A stretch of 64,000 bases of DNA, from assembly GCF_027923585.1 (NCBI RefSeq), contig NZ_BRPL01000002.1, positions 1,351,585 through 1,415,584 on the forward strand. The letters are read 5' to 3'. A program made the translations under genes and the position numbers. The notes below the pieces were generated by a model. The model did no database searches. It worked only from the letters and a program-made list of their open reading frames with translations, and was not told the DNA's origin. Shown in pieces: positions 46,339 through 53,992 of this stretch; position 1 is the stretch's first letter, and every line of letters starts with the position of its first letter. Source of the DNA: Philodulcilactobacillus myokonensis (GTDB lineage Bacteria; Bacillota; Bacilli; Lactobacillales; Lactobacillaceae).

Positions 46339-46773
46339 TTATTTAATATCAATACTGTGACCATTGCGTTGATCTTTAGATTCCTTTGGTAATGTAATCT
46401 TCAATAGTCCGCCATCATAGCTAGCAGAAATGTTATTGAAGTCAACATGTGGTAAGTAGAATGAACGAGCAACGTTGCTAGTTGAACGTTCTTTTCTTAA
46501 AACGTTACCTTTATTATCCTTAGCTTCTTTATTAAGATCGTGGTTAGCACGGATATTTAGATTATTGTCATGGTAATCTAAATCAATGTTGTCCTTCTTG
46601 AAGCCAGGTAATTCAGCAGTAACTTGGAAGTTATCCTTGTTTTCAACCACGTCAGTCTTCATTTCATTACTGTTAGCAAATGAATTGAACATGTTCTTAC
46701 CAAAATTACCAAAGAAGTTATCCATTGGATCACCAAACATATCATAATTTCTGTTTCTTAAATCGTTAGCCAT
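46339..46773 (-). CDS. hsp20: Small heat shock protein, Hsp20/alpha-crystallin family
   Basis: An ATP-independent holdase chaperone that binds unfolding proteins in the cytoplasm and forms oligomers. The 144-residue length is typical. The N-terminal arm is rich in Asn and Phe (DNFFGNFGKNMFNSF). The alpha-crystallin domain spans about residues 38-132, including the VTAELPGFKKDNIDLDY segment and the C-terminal GGLLKITLPKE segment. The start follows AAAGGAG. It is transcribed alone and carries a CIRCE element just upstream of its promoter, so control by the HrcA repressor is likely. Confidence 0.96.
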   Translation of the reverse strand: MANDLRNRNYDMFGDPMDNFFGNFGKNMFNSFANSNEMKTDVVENKDNFQVTAELPGFKKDNIDLDYHDNNLNIRANHDLNKEAKDNKGNVLRKERSTSNVARSFYLPHVDFNNISASYDGGLLKITLPKESKDQRNGHSIDIK

Positions 46774-46821
46774 AATTAAGAACTCCTTTCAAATCTTTGT
46801 TTCATTTCTCTTTACGGTTAC

Positions 46822-46849
46822 TATAATAAACATATTAAAATGATGTGCA
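46822..46849 (-). promoter_or_regulatory. Promoter of hsp20
   Basis: On the minus strand TTGCAC and TATTAT are separated by 16 nt, about 50 bp upstream of the hsp20 ATG and just downstream of the CIRCE element. Confidence 0.65.
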
Positions 46850-46854
46850 AGAAT

Positions 46855-46880
46855 TTAGCACTCAAATTTTAGAGTGCTAA
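46855..46880. promoter_or_regulatory. CIRCE element (HrcA operator) with an 8-nt spacer
   Basis: TTAGCACTC and GAGTGCTAA form perfect 9-bp arms, exactly the CIRCE consensus, but the spacer is 8 nt rather than the usual 9. It lies immediately upstream of the hsp20 promoter. Confidence 0.9.
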
Positions 46881-46931
46881 ACTAATAAATTAAATTAATT
46901 TTCAAATACTTATCCAGTGCTCATAGACGGT

Positions 46932-46939
46932 GGTATAAT
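46932..46939 (+). promoter_or_regulatory. Extended -10 promoter of the GT39 glycosyltransferase gene
   Basis: TATAAT at 46934-46939 is preceded by TGG (an extended -10 pattern), about 90 bp upstream of the ATG. No strong -35 is seen. Confidence 0.5.
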
Positions 46940-47029
46940 CTTGTTTAGTTATTCTATATTTCATACATTCATCATGTCTTAATTTATATTCTATAATAAG
47001 CTAATCAGACACGTTTAGGAGGGTTCTTT

Positions 47030-49066
47030 ATGTTGAACCGAAGCCAATCTGAGCATCGTCGTTTTAAGAATTTTCATCCAGATTGGATATTAATCATTAT
47101 TATGCTGATTGCCGCTAGTATGTATAGTTGGAAGCTGACGCAAGCTGGTAGTTCCAATGATTTCTACACTTCAGCTGTTATTAGTATGAGTAAAAATTTT
47201 AAAAATTTTTGGTTTGCTAGTTTTGATCCATCAGGATTCATTACCGTTGATAAACCGCCGGTGGCTTTATGGCTAATGGTGATTTCAGTTAAAATTTTTG
47301 GATTCCATGGCTGGAGTGTTGTCTTACCATCCGTTATAACTGGAATTTTTTCTATCTATTTGCTATATAAACTAGTCACACCGTATTTTGGCAGAATTGC
47401 TGGTAACTTAGCTGCCCTAGCAATGACTTTTACACCGGTCATGGTTGCCGATACAAGAAGTAATAATTTAGATACAATTTTAGTTTTCTTCCTATTATTG
47501 TCTCTTTACGTTTTGGAAAAATCATTTCGAGAACATCGTCGCTGGCTAATCCTTGTCAGTTTTGCACTGATTGGAATTGCATTCAACGTCAAAATGATCC
47601 AAGCATTCATGATTTTACCAACGATGTATTTATTTTACTTCCTATATTCAAAGCAAAAGTGGTTTCATAAAATCAAATGGCTGGCAGCATCAACCGTCGT
47701 CTTGATCGTCTTTACACTGATCTGGCCACTATCCGTTGATATGACACCGGCTAGCCAGCGTCCCTACGAAGGTGGAACCCAGCATAATTCCGTCATGGAA
47801 TTAGCATTTGGATATAATGGTGTCCAAAGACTGGTCGGTCAAAAGACTGGTGTGAATGGTGCTTTTAAGGGAATGACCAAGAAAAAGAGCCAATTATCAT
47901 CTAAAGGAATCAATTTTAGACAAATTGTAAGAAACCATTTTTACTTAAATCCTGATCAAAAAATCAGAAGGATTAGTATCTTTACGATTGGGATTGCAGG
48001 GCCACAGCGATTATTGCAATCAGCACTGGGTCCCCAGATTAGTTGGCTCTTGCCATTTGCAATCCTAGGGCTAATAGCTGCGTTCCTATACCATCGTGAT
48101 CAAAGGCAAAAGTGGTACTACCTAAGTAATAGGCAGAAGCAGATTATTCTATGGGCTGGCTGGTTAATTCCTGTTGGCGGCTTTTTCTCCATCGCGAACT
48201 TCTTCCATCCCTACTACACAATCATGCTAGCACCACCGATTGCCGCCCTCTTTGGGATTGGTTTCAAAGTCATGCTGAACTTGTTCAATGATGAAAAACA
48301 TGGCAGCAAATTAAGACGATGGTGGTTCCCAGTCGCAGTTGGTATCACTGCTGTGATTCAGTTCTGGTACATTTCAATTTATTATCGTCGTGGTGCCATG
48401 ATTTTGTTAGCATCAGAATTATTTATCATTCTAGTTTTATTCATTATGAAAGCCAACCGCAAGCGAACCTACATTATGCTTGCTAGTTGTTTACTCATTT
48501 TAGCTGGTCCAATTTGGTGGTCATTAACACCAGTCTTATCAGCTGAATCTGCACCAATTCCGTACGCTAGCCCTGGCCTGTTCATTAAACGCGGTATCTC
48601 TGGTGCCATCAAAGATAGAACGAATCCAACGTTATTTAAATACTTAAAGAAGCATGATGGACATGCAGAATACTTATTTGCTGCTAGTCATTCCAACGTT
48701 GTATCCCCATACATCATCCGGACTAAAAAGTCAGCCATTGCACTTGGTGGTTATAATGGAACCGACCCAGCAATTACACTTAAACGGTTCAAGAAGTTAG
48801 TTGAAAATGGTCAACTTAAATATTATCTAGACGATAATAAAGAAGGTGGCAAGAATAACGTTCAGATTGTCAAATGGGTTAGAAAACATGGCCGTAAGGT
48901 TAAATTCAAGAGGAATATTATTTCACAAAGTCAAATTTGGAACGTCATTATGCCGGTTCAAAAGTATAAAAAGCATCCGTTTGGCAGGAGAAAAGTTCTC
49001 TACGACTTGAGTGGTATCTATAAACGACACCGCCAAGTCAATCGTAGAGAACAAACAACTGATTAG
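47030..49066 (+). CDS. Membrane glycosyltransferase, GT39/ArnT-like (PMT superfamily)
   Basis: A polytopic membrane protein of 678 residues that probably moves a sugar from a polyprenyl-phosphate donor to a cell envelope acceptor. It has about 12 hydrophobic segments in residues 19-515 and a soluble C-terminal domain (about 520-678). The first extracellular loop has Asp44 in SSNDFY and the DKPP motif at 74-77 (FITVDKPPVALWL), both typical of the family. A second conserved-looking stretch is TRSNNLDTILVFF. The start follows AGGAGGG. The acceptor is unknown; the giant surface proteins or a teichoic acid are possible but nothing here shows it. It is a single-gene transcript ending in a shared bidirectional terminator. 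Confidence 0.88.
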   Translation: MLNRSQSEHRRFKNFHPDWILIIIMLIAASMYSWKLTQAGSSNDFYTSAVISMSKNFKNFWFASFDPSGFITVDKPPVALWLMVISVKIFGFHGWSVVLPSVITGIFSIYLLYKLVTPYFGRIAGNLAALAMTFTPVMVADTRSNNLDTILVFFLLLSLYVLEKSFREHRRWLILVSFALIGIAFNVKMIQAFMILPTMYLFYFLYSKQKWFHKIKWLAASTVVLIVFTLIWPLSVDMTPASQRPYEGGTQHNSVMELAFGYNGVQRLVGQKTGVNGAFKGMTKKKSQLSSKGINFRQIVRNHFYLNPDQKIRRISIFTIGIAGPQRLLQSALGPQISWLLPFAILGLIAAFLYHRDQRQKWYYLSNRQKQIILWAGWLIPVGGFFSIANFFHPYYTIMLAPPIAALFGIGFKVMLNLFNDEKHGSKLRRWWFPVAVGITAVIQFWYISIYYRRGAMILLASELFIILVLFIMKANRKRTYIMLASCLLILAGPIWWSLTPVLSAESAPIPYASPGLFIKRGISGAIKDRTNPTLFKYLKKHDGHAEYLFAASHSNVVSPYIIRTKKSAIALGGYNGTDPAITLKRFKKLVENGQLKYYLDDNKEGGKNNVQIVKWVRKHGRKVKFKRNIISQSQIWNVIMPVQKYKKHPFGRRKVLYDLSGIYKRHRQVNRREQTTD

Positions 49067-49070
49067 ACTA

Positions 49071-49109
49071 AAAAAGATCCAGATGAATTTATCATCTGGA
49101 TCTTTTTTA
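49071..49109. terminator. Bidirectional terminator between convergent genes
   Basis: Arms AAAGATCCAGATGA and TCATCTGGATCTTT with a short loop and A/T runs on both sides. It serves the GT39 gene (plus) and the charged hypothetical gene (minus). Confidence 0.9.
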
Positions 49110-49117
49110 TAATATGA

Positions 49118-49543
49118 TTAGTCCGGTTTAACAACCGTTTGCTTAGTAACATCAGCTAAAATCTTGAGAGCATCTGCTCTGGTCTTAACTTTATCCATAT
49201 CAAAAATAATACTGTCAATGTTACCACCCTTGAAGTCAAATCGTTCAACGTATAAGTAAGGATCGTCATCAGCATCATCTTGGAATGCAGCATCAACTTT
49301 CTTATAAAATGCGGCAGCCCAGTAATCATCCTTCATTCGTTTGAAGTCTTTTTTAGTAACGTAGCCTTGATCCTTAATTAATTGAACACCCTTTTTAATG
49401 TCATCCGGGTTAAATTTGATTTCGGCTTCTTTCTTTTCATCTTCAGTTCTAGTATCTTCTTTTTCAGCTTTTTCAGCATCAGCTTGGCCTTCAGCTGCTT
49501 CAGCTTGAGACTTGCTTGCTGCTTCTTCTTTTTTTTCAGCCAT
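49118..49543 (-). CDS. Hypothetical protein with a charged, low-complexity N terminus
   Basis: The protein has 141 residues and is not recognised. Residues 1-45 are almost entirely Lys, Glu, Ala, Asp and Gln (MAEKKEEAASKSQAEAAEG) and are probably disordered or helical. Residues about 45-141 look folded: NPDDIKKGVQLIKDQGYVTKK, then DYWAAAFYKKVDAAFQDD, then an alternating hydrophobic stretch (PYLYVERFDFKGG) and a final amphipathic helix. There is no signal peptide or membrane segment, so it is probably cytoplasmic. AAGGGG precedes the ATG. It is divergent from the CorC-type gene. No function is proposed. Confidence 0.75.
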   Translation of the reverse strand: MAEKKEEAASKSQAEAAEGQADAEKAEKEDTRTEDEKKEAEIKFNPDDIKKGVQLIKDQGYVTKKDFKRMKDDYWAAAFYKKVDAAFQDDADDDPYLYVERFDFKGGNIDSIIFDMDKVKTRADALKILADVTKQTVVKPD

Positions 49544-49709
49544 GTTTTTACCCCTTCTGTATTAATATTTGTCAACGTCAATTTTATCATCATTTCTACC
49601 CATAGTCTAATTAACCACAATGTTTATAATGGTAATTCTTGCTTATCATTTCACATAAAATGTATAATATGACTACAAGTATCAATAAATTAAAGTGAGG
49701 TAATAAATA

Positions 49710-51083
49710 TTGACTAGCGGTCAAGCATTGATTGACATTATTGTAATTCTAATCACGCTTTTCTTTGCTGGTTTCTTCGTTGCATGTGAATTTGCATTAG
49801 TTCAAACGAGAGAAGACACCTTAAAAGAAAAGCAACGGGCGTTGGGCCACCCTTCTAAAAAGCTCAGTCGAGAGATTCACATGGTCAACAATTTAAATAT
49901 TTACCTTTCCACCACCCAAGTTGGGGTTTCACTCGGTGGAATTATTTTAGGTTGGATTGGTGAAACTTTTATCGTTCAAGTTTTAGTAGATTTATTTGGC
50001 GTTACTGCTGGTTCATGGATGAGTTCGGCTACCATCCATAGTATCAGTGGGATCATTGGTGTTATTCTTTTAACCTACATTGAAGTGGTTTTAACTGAAA
50101 TTCTACCAAAGAATATTTCAATTGATGCCCCCACAAAGGTTTTAAGCTTTGTCTCAACGCCACTTCACTATTTCCACAAACTATTCTTCCCAATGGTTTG
50201 GGCATTAAATTCATCTGCGGCGGCAGTTGTTAAAATGTTGGGCATTCCACTAGCAAAGGATAGTGATCAGGCTTTCAGCCAACGGGAAATTTTAGATTTA
50301 TCCAAGGATGCCGTTAAAAATGGTGAATTAGAAAAATATGATTACCTTTATATGGAACGGGCATTTAAGTTTAACGATAAAGTGGCTCGTGATATTATGA
50401 TTGATCGAACCCAATTAACCACTTTGGATATTAATTCAAGCGTGAATGATGCAATCACATTGTATCTTCAATCTAAATTTTCCAGGTTGCCGGTCGTTAA
50501 AAACAACAACCGTGATAATATCTTAGGTTATGTTTATAATTACGATTTAGTTCGTCAATCCAGGGTTGATTCCAAGGCTCCTATTAAGAAATTGATTCGA
50601 GATATTCCAACAACTGCTGAATCAACCAAAATTACAACCGTTTTAAATCAAATGATCAAAAGCCGAACTCCAATGGTCGTTGTCGTTGATGAATACGGCG
50701 GAACTTCCGGAATTATCACTGATAAAGATATTTACGAAGAATTATTTGGTACTGTTCGGGATGAAATTGATCCGTCCACTAATAAGTACATTTTTAAGCA
50801 ACCAAAGGGAACTTATCAGGTCAATGGTAAGGTTCCAACCCACGATTTCGAACGGTTCTTTAACACCACCATTCCAGCATTTGATAAAACTGATATCGTA
50901 ACGATTGCCGGATTCATCATTGATAATTATAGTGATTTGCATTCTGGCAAAGTCATCCGAATTGGCAATTTTGATTTCAAGATTTTAAAATATGAAAATT
51001 CATTCATTGATTGGTTGGAAGTTACACCCCACCAGGATAATGAACAACCGAAAAACGTTTCAAAGGATAAGGAGGAAAAATAA
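49710..51083 (+). CDS. CNNM/CorC/HlyC-family membrane protein with CBS pair
   Basis: The 457-residue protein has the standard three-part layout: an N-terminal membrane domain (about 1-195, three to four helices, with the STTQVGVSLGGIILGWIGE segment), a CBS-domain pair (about 205-330, with the DEYGGTSGIITDKDI segment), and a CorC_HlyC domain (about 355-440). The family is linked to Mg2+ or Co2+ export and metal homeostasis; some members were called haemolysins without good evidence. Translation starts at TTG (49710), 9 nt after GTGAGG. Its stop codon directly abuts the nrdI start, so the two form an operon. Confidence 0.93.
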   Translation: MTSGQALIDIIVILITLFFAGFFVACEFALVQTREDTLKEKQRALGHPSKKLSREIHMVNNLNIYLSTTQVGVSLGGIILGWIGETFIVQVLVDLFGVTAGSWMSSATIHSISGIIGVILLTYIEVVLTEILPKNISIDAPTKVLSFVSTPLHYFHKLFFPMVWALNSSAAAVVKMLGIPLAKDSDQAFSQREILDLSKDAVKNGELEKYDYLYMERAFKFNDKVARDIMIDRTQLTTLDINSSVNDAITLYLQSKFSRLPVVKNNNRDNILGYVYNYDLVRQSRVDSKAPIKKLIRDIPTTAESTKITTVLNQMIKSRTPMVVVVDEYGGTSGIITDKDIYEELFGTVRDEIDPSTNKYIFKQPKGTYQVNGKVPTHDFERFFNTTIPAFDKTDIVTIAGFIIDNYSDLHSGKVIRIGNFDFKILKYENSFIDWLEVTPHQDNEQPKNVSKDKEEK

Positions 51084-51551
51084 TTGACGCCGTTAAGAAT
51101 TTTATTTATATCAATCGAAGGTAATACCAGAAGTTTTGTAAATGATTTAGCCGATTATGCAGAAGATGAGCACGATGCTAATGCTGACAATCCGTTGATC
51201 GAACTAAAAGAAATTTCTGATCAAACCGATTTTAAAGATGAAGAAAAACCATACTTTACATTTGTTCCCACCTATTTAGATGGTGGTAATGGTATTGATA
51301 ACGGCGTAAAAGAATTAATGACCAATATCCTAGGTGAATACATTGACTATCATAACAACAGCAAACTTTGCCTAGGCGTTGTTGGCAGTGGCAACCGTAA
51401 CTTCAACCAGCAATACTGCTTAACCGCCAAGCGTTACGCTAAGCGGTTCAAATGCCCGTTCTTAGATAACTACGAATTACGGGGTAGCAATGCTGACGTC
51501 AAGCGAATTTATCAAGTGATGAAGCAAAGGGCTGCTGATACAATTAAATAA
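51084..51551 (+). CDS. nrdI: Flavodoxin-like NrdI (class Ib ribonucleotide reductase maturation)
   Basis: In its family NrdI is an FMN flavoprotein that supplies the oxidant used to assemble the dimanganese-tyrosyl cofactor of NrdF. The 155-residue length fits. The N terminus ILFISIEGNTRSFV is the flavin-phosphate loop; later GVVGSGNRNFNQQYC and the ELRGSNADV segments match NrdI. The start is TTG at 51084, directly after the stop codon of the CorC-type gene, with AAGGAGG 8 nt upstream inside that gene, so translation is probably coupled. nrdE and nrdF are not in the window. Confidence 0.93.
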   Translation: MTPLRILFISIEGNTRSFVNDLADYAEDEHDANADNPLIELKEISDQTDFKDEEKPYFTFVPTYLDGGNGIDNGVKELMTNILGEYIDYHNNSKLCLGVVGSGNRNFNQQYCLTAKRYAKRFKCPFLDNYELRGSNADVKRIYQVMKQRAADTIK

Positions 51552-51566
51552 ATAACGATATAATTA

Positions 51567-51600
51567 AAAGGCTTGCTGAAAAATTCAGCAAGCCTTTTTT
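51567..51600 (+). terminator. Terminator of the corC-like/nrdI operon
   Basis: A perfect stem of AAGGCTTGCTGAA with TTCAGCAAGCCTT, a 3-nt loop and a following T-run. Confidence 0.9.
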
Positions 51601-51616
51601 GATTTGATGATCAAAT

Positions 51617-52768
51617 TTATTTTGATAATTTCATTTTACGAAAACCTAAAATAACCATTAACAACGTTCCTAAAATTAGAAAAGCTGACAGGCCAAAAAG
51701 TGAATTATAGCCAATATCTTCAGCTAAAATACCGCCATAAAGCGGACCTAGCGCCCGGCCAAATGACATCATCGAATTAAATAATCCTTGATATTTTCCT
51801 TCGTCCTTTTTAGGTGCCATTGAGCTTAACCAGGCAGGGATGTTTGGAATCGCAATCATTTCACCAAAAGTCAAAATCACCATCATTAGCATGAATTCAT
51901 AATACTTGTTAGCAAAAATCAAGCCAATAAATGAAATTCCAAAAATCACAATTCCCAAGTAAATCTGGTGCCTTAAATTATAAGCAGCACCCATTTTAGA
52001 AATTAAAGTTTGAAGTAAAACAATCATGGTTCCATTTACGGTCCAAACGATGCTGTACTTCTCAAATGAGATGTTCAAGTTGGTCATATGAACCGGCATC
52101 ACACTTTCCCAAAGTGAATAACTCATGTAAATGGCAAGTACCATTGCACAAATTTTCAACAATAATGATAAAGAGCCAGTTTTTGATTGGGATTTTTTGG
52201 CATGATGATTAACATTATGATGATTTTCACGGTCACTAAAATCAATGTTTAAATCAAAAATCGTCATTAATAGTAGGACTAAAAAGAAAATGGCAGCAAC
52301 CGAAAAGACGGTCGTAATACCGAATTTAAATAGGTAACCGACCATCGTGGTCCCAATGACGACCCCGACATTAACACCGACGTACAGGATATTGAAGACA
52401 AAACGGGTGCTCTTTGATTTAACGAGCGAAGCGTACGAATTCATGAGCGTCAGGTTAATTCCGTTTCCAAAGCCCATAATAATATTCATGATGGCAAACA
52501 TCGGCCACCCATGGTAAAAAATAAGAATAATCGTTGAAGCTAACGATAGTAAGATGCTGAATAGTGAAGAATAGTACGGTGACCAATTATCAAATAAAAA
52601 ACCACCCGCTAAACTACCGAGCATGATGGAAGATGAAATCAAAAATAATACAATTCCAGCAACGGTTAACGATTGCCCTAAATTATTGTGCATATACATC
52701 GTCGTTAACGGCCAAATAAACGACGATGCCGAATTGAGCAATAACGAATAAATTAAGACCGATTTCAT
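51617..52768 (-). CDS. Major facilitator superfamily transporter (multidrug-exporter-like)
   Basis: A 383-residue membrane protein with about 12 hydrophobic segments, split by a His/Lys-rich central loop (DRENHHNVNHHAKKSQSK, about residues 179-196). The first half has GGFLFDNWSP at the loop 2-3 position (the MFS motif A region), and the order resembles drug:proton antiporters of lactic acid bacteria. The substrate is unknown. The ATG at 52768 has no good ribosome site close by; the GGGGG tract lies about 33 nt upstream. In frame, a Lys-rich stretch precedes the ATG without a normal start codon, so the true N terminus is uncertain. The leader contains a terminator-like hairpin, suggesting attenuation. 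Confidence 0.88.
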   Translation of the reverse strand: MKSVLIYSLLLNSASSFIWPLTTMYMHNNLGQSLTVAGIVLFLISSSIMLGSLAGGFLFDNWSPYYSSLFSILLSLASTIILIFYHGWPMFAIMNIIMGFGNGINLTLMNSYASLVKSKSTRFVFNILYVGVNVGVVIGTTMVGYLFKFGITTVFSVAAIFFLVLLLMTIFDLNIDFSDRENHHNVNHHAKKSQSKTGSLSLLLKICAMVLAIYMSYSLWESVMPVHMTNLNISFEKYSIVWTVNGTMIVLLQTLISKMGAAYNLRHQIYLGIVIFGISFIGLIFANKYYEFMLMMVILTFGEMIAIPNIPAWLSSMAPKKDEGKYQGLFNSMMSFGRALGPLYGGILAEDIGYNSLFGLSAFLILGTLLMVILGFRKMKLSK

Positions 52769-52824
52769 ACTAATTTCTTTTTTCTTCTTAATTATTATCC
52801 ATCCCCCTTTTCAATTAATTCAAC

Positions 52825-52851
52825 AAAAAAGCGATTAGTTCTTCTAATCGC
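52825..52851 (-). terminator. Terminator-like hairpin in the MFS leader
   Basis: GCGATTAG/CTAATCGC (52831-52851) followed by six T on the minus strand, about 57 bp upstream of the MFS ATG. The likely start of transcription is only a few bases before the hairpin. Confidence 0.7.
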
Positions 52852-52863
52852 GACCTAATATTT

Positions 52864-52891
52864 ATTTTACATTCTTATTATTAATAAGCAA
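52864..52891 (-). promoter_or_regulatory. Probable promoter of the MFS gene
   Basis: On the minus strand TTGCTT (52891-52886), a 16-nt spacer and TAAAAT (52869-52864). It sits between the terminator of the secreted-protein gene and the leader hairpin. Confidence 0.5.
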
Positions 52892-52893
52892 AG

Positions 52894-52930
52894 AAAAAAG
52901 CGTGGTAAGGGTTAACCTCACCACGCTTTA
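52894..52930 (-). terminator. Terminator of the secreted Lys-rich protein gene
   Basis: A stem of about 13 bp (52898-52910 with 52916-52928) and a T-run on the minus strand, about 20 bp past the stop codon. Confidence 0.87.
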
Positions 52931-52948
52931 ATATATATGATTTATAAT

Positions 52949-53758
52949 TTATTTCTTTTCAAATGAAGCAACTTTAGCTTTACTACCGTTAACTAATAAT
53001 GAAGCATTTTGTGATTTCTTACCAGAAATATTAAAGTGCTTAGTTGATGTTAAACGAAGGTAGAAAGTACTGTAATGCTTCTGACCACGGCCCTTATAGG
53101 TAACACGGTACAAGTTGTCCTTATTAACAGCCTTCAAGTAGTAAGTTGCGTTTCTAACCAAGTGCTTGTTGAAACGATTGTTCTTATACAAGTCCATATT
53201 TAAACCATAGGTATTATTAAAAGTCCAACGTTGACTATAGCCATTAGATTTGTTGGAATTCCATTGACCAGCAATGTTAGAAGCCTTGATCAAATTGCTT
53301 CGGCTAGATTTTTTAGTGGCCTTCTTATCTTTTTTATTGGTAGTCTTTTTGCTAGTGGTTTTCTTAGCAATTTTTTTAGTTGTAGTTGATTTCTTAGCGG
53401 TCTTCTTGGCAACCCGAGCTTGAACATCAATAATATTGTAGAAATTAATGCGGCCACGTTGAGCGTAAACATAAACGCGACTGTTGGTATTTACTTTTTT
53501 ATTCAAACGAATTGTGAAATGACCATTCTTTTTAGATGCTCGACTAGTACCTAAGGTTTTGCCATTCAATTTGGCGTAAACTTTAACGCCCCTTGAAGCA
53601 TTACCAGAGATGCTTCTAGCATTATTATAAACACGGTAGACATTTAAGGATGGTGATCCAGGTGCCACATTTGATTTAGCTCCTGCATTGACGTTGGCTG
53701 ATAATCCAAAAGCTGCAAATAAAGCTGCAATTCCAGTTAAAATATATCTTTTCTTCAT
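52949..53758 (-). CDS. Secreted Lys-rich protein with an Ig-like N-terminal domain
   Basis: A 269-residue exported protein. Residues 1-26 are a classical signal peptide (MKKRYILTGIAALFAAFGLSANVNA, cleavage likely after NA). Residues about 38-112 resemble a bacterial Ig-like fold (SISGNASRGVKVYAKLNGKTLG, then NGHFTIRLNKKVN). Residues about 115-155 are a Lys/Thr/Ser linker (KKTTSKKTTNKKDKK) that could bind teichoic acids or other anionic wall polymers. The C-terminal domain (about 158-269) contains IAGQWNSN and WTFNNTYGLNMDLYKN and looks like a small beta barrel; it is not recognised. The protein is very basic. No anchor motif is present. The start follows AGAGGAA. TATAAT lies upstream. A non-covalent wall attachment is inferred. 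Confidence 0.85.
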   Translation of the reverse strand: MKKRYILTGIAALFAAFGLSANVNAGAKSNVAPGSPSLNVYRVYNNARSISGNASRGVKVYAKLNGKTLGTSRASKKNGHFTIRLNKKVNTNSRVYVYAQRGRINFYNIIDVQARVAKKTAKKSTTTKKIAKKTTSKKTTNKKDKKATKKSSRSNLIKASNIAGQWNSNKSNGYSQRWTFNNTYGLNMDLYKNNRFNKHLVRNATYYLKAVNKDNLYRVTYKGRGQKHYSTFYLRLTSTKHFNISGKKSQNASLLVNGSKAKVASFEKK

Positions 53759-53863
53759 TTTAGATTCCTCTTTTACATATTTTCATTTCAAAGACATATT
53801 ATAGCCTTTATTTCGTAAAATGTTAGTATTTAACTCAATTTATTTTAATTTTTTTGAATTCAT

Positions 53864-53877
53864 GGAAAGCGATTACA
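53864..53877. promoter_or_regulatory. Catabolite-response-element (cre)-like site upstream of zwf
   Basis: GGAAAGCGATTACA matches the CcpA consensus TGWAANCGNTNWCA at every position except the first. It lies about 115 bp upstream of the zwf start and overlaps the first arm of a terminator-like hairpin. Confidence 0.55.
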
Positions 53878-53910
53878 TTTAGATTGTTATTGGATTAAAT
53901 CGCTTTTTTT
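53866..53910 (+). terminator. Terminator-like hairpin upstream of zwf
   Basis: AAAGCGATT (53866-53874) pairs perfectly with AATCGCTTT (53898-53906), with a 23-nt loop and a T-run to 53910. No plus-strand gene lies upstream, so it is either a leader attenuator or part of a stand-alone short transcript. A TATAAT at 53927-53932 downstream may start zwf transcription beyond it. Confidence 0.5.
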
Positions 53911-53992
53911 AATCCCTTAATTGTTATATAATGACAATGATAAATAGAAACCATTCGTTTACAAGACGGATAATAAACAAAGGAGTGATATT

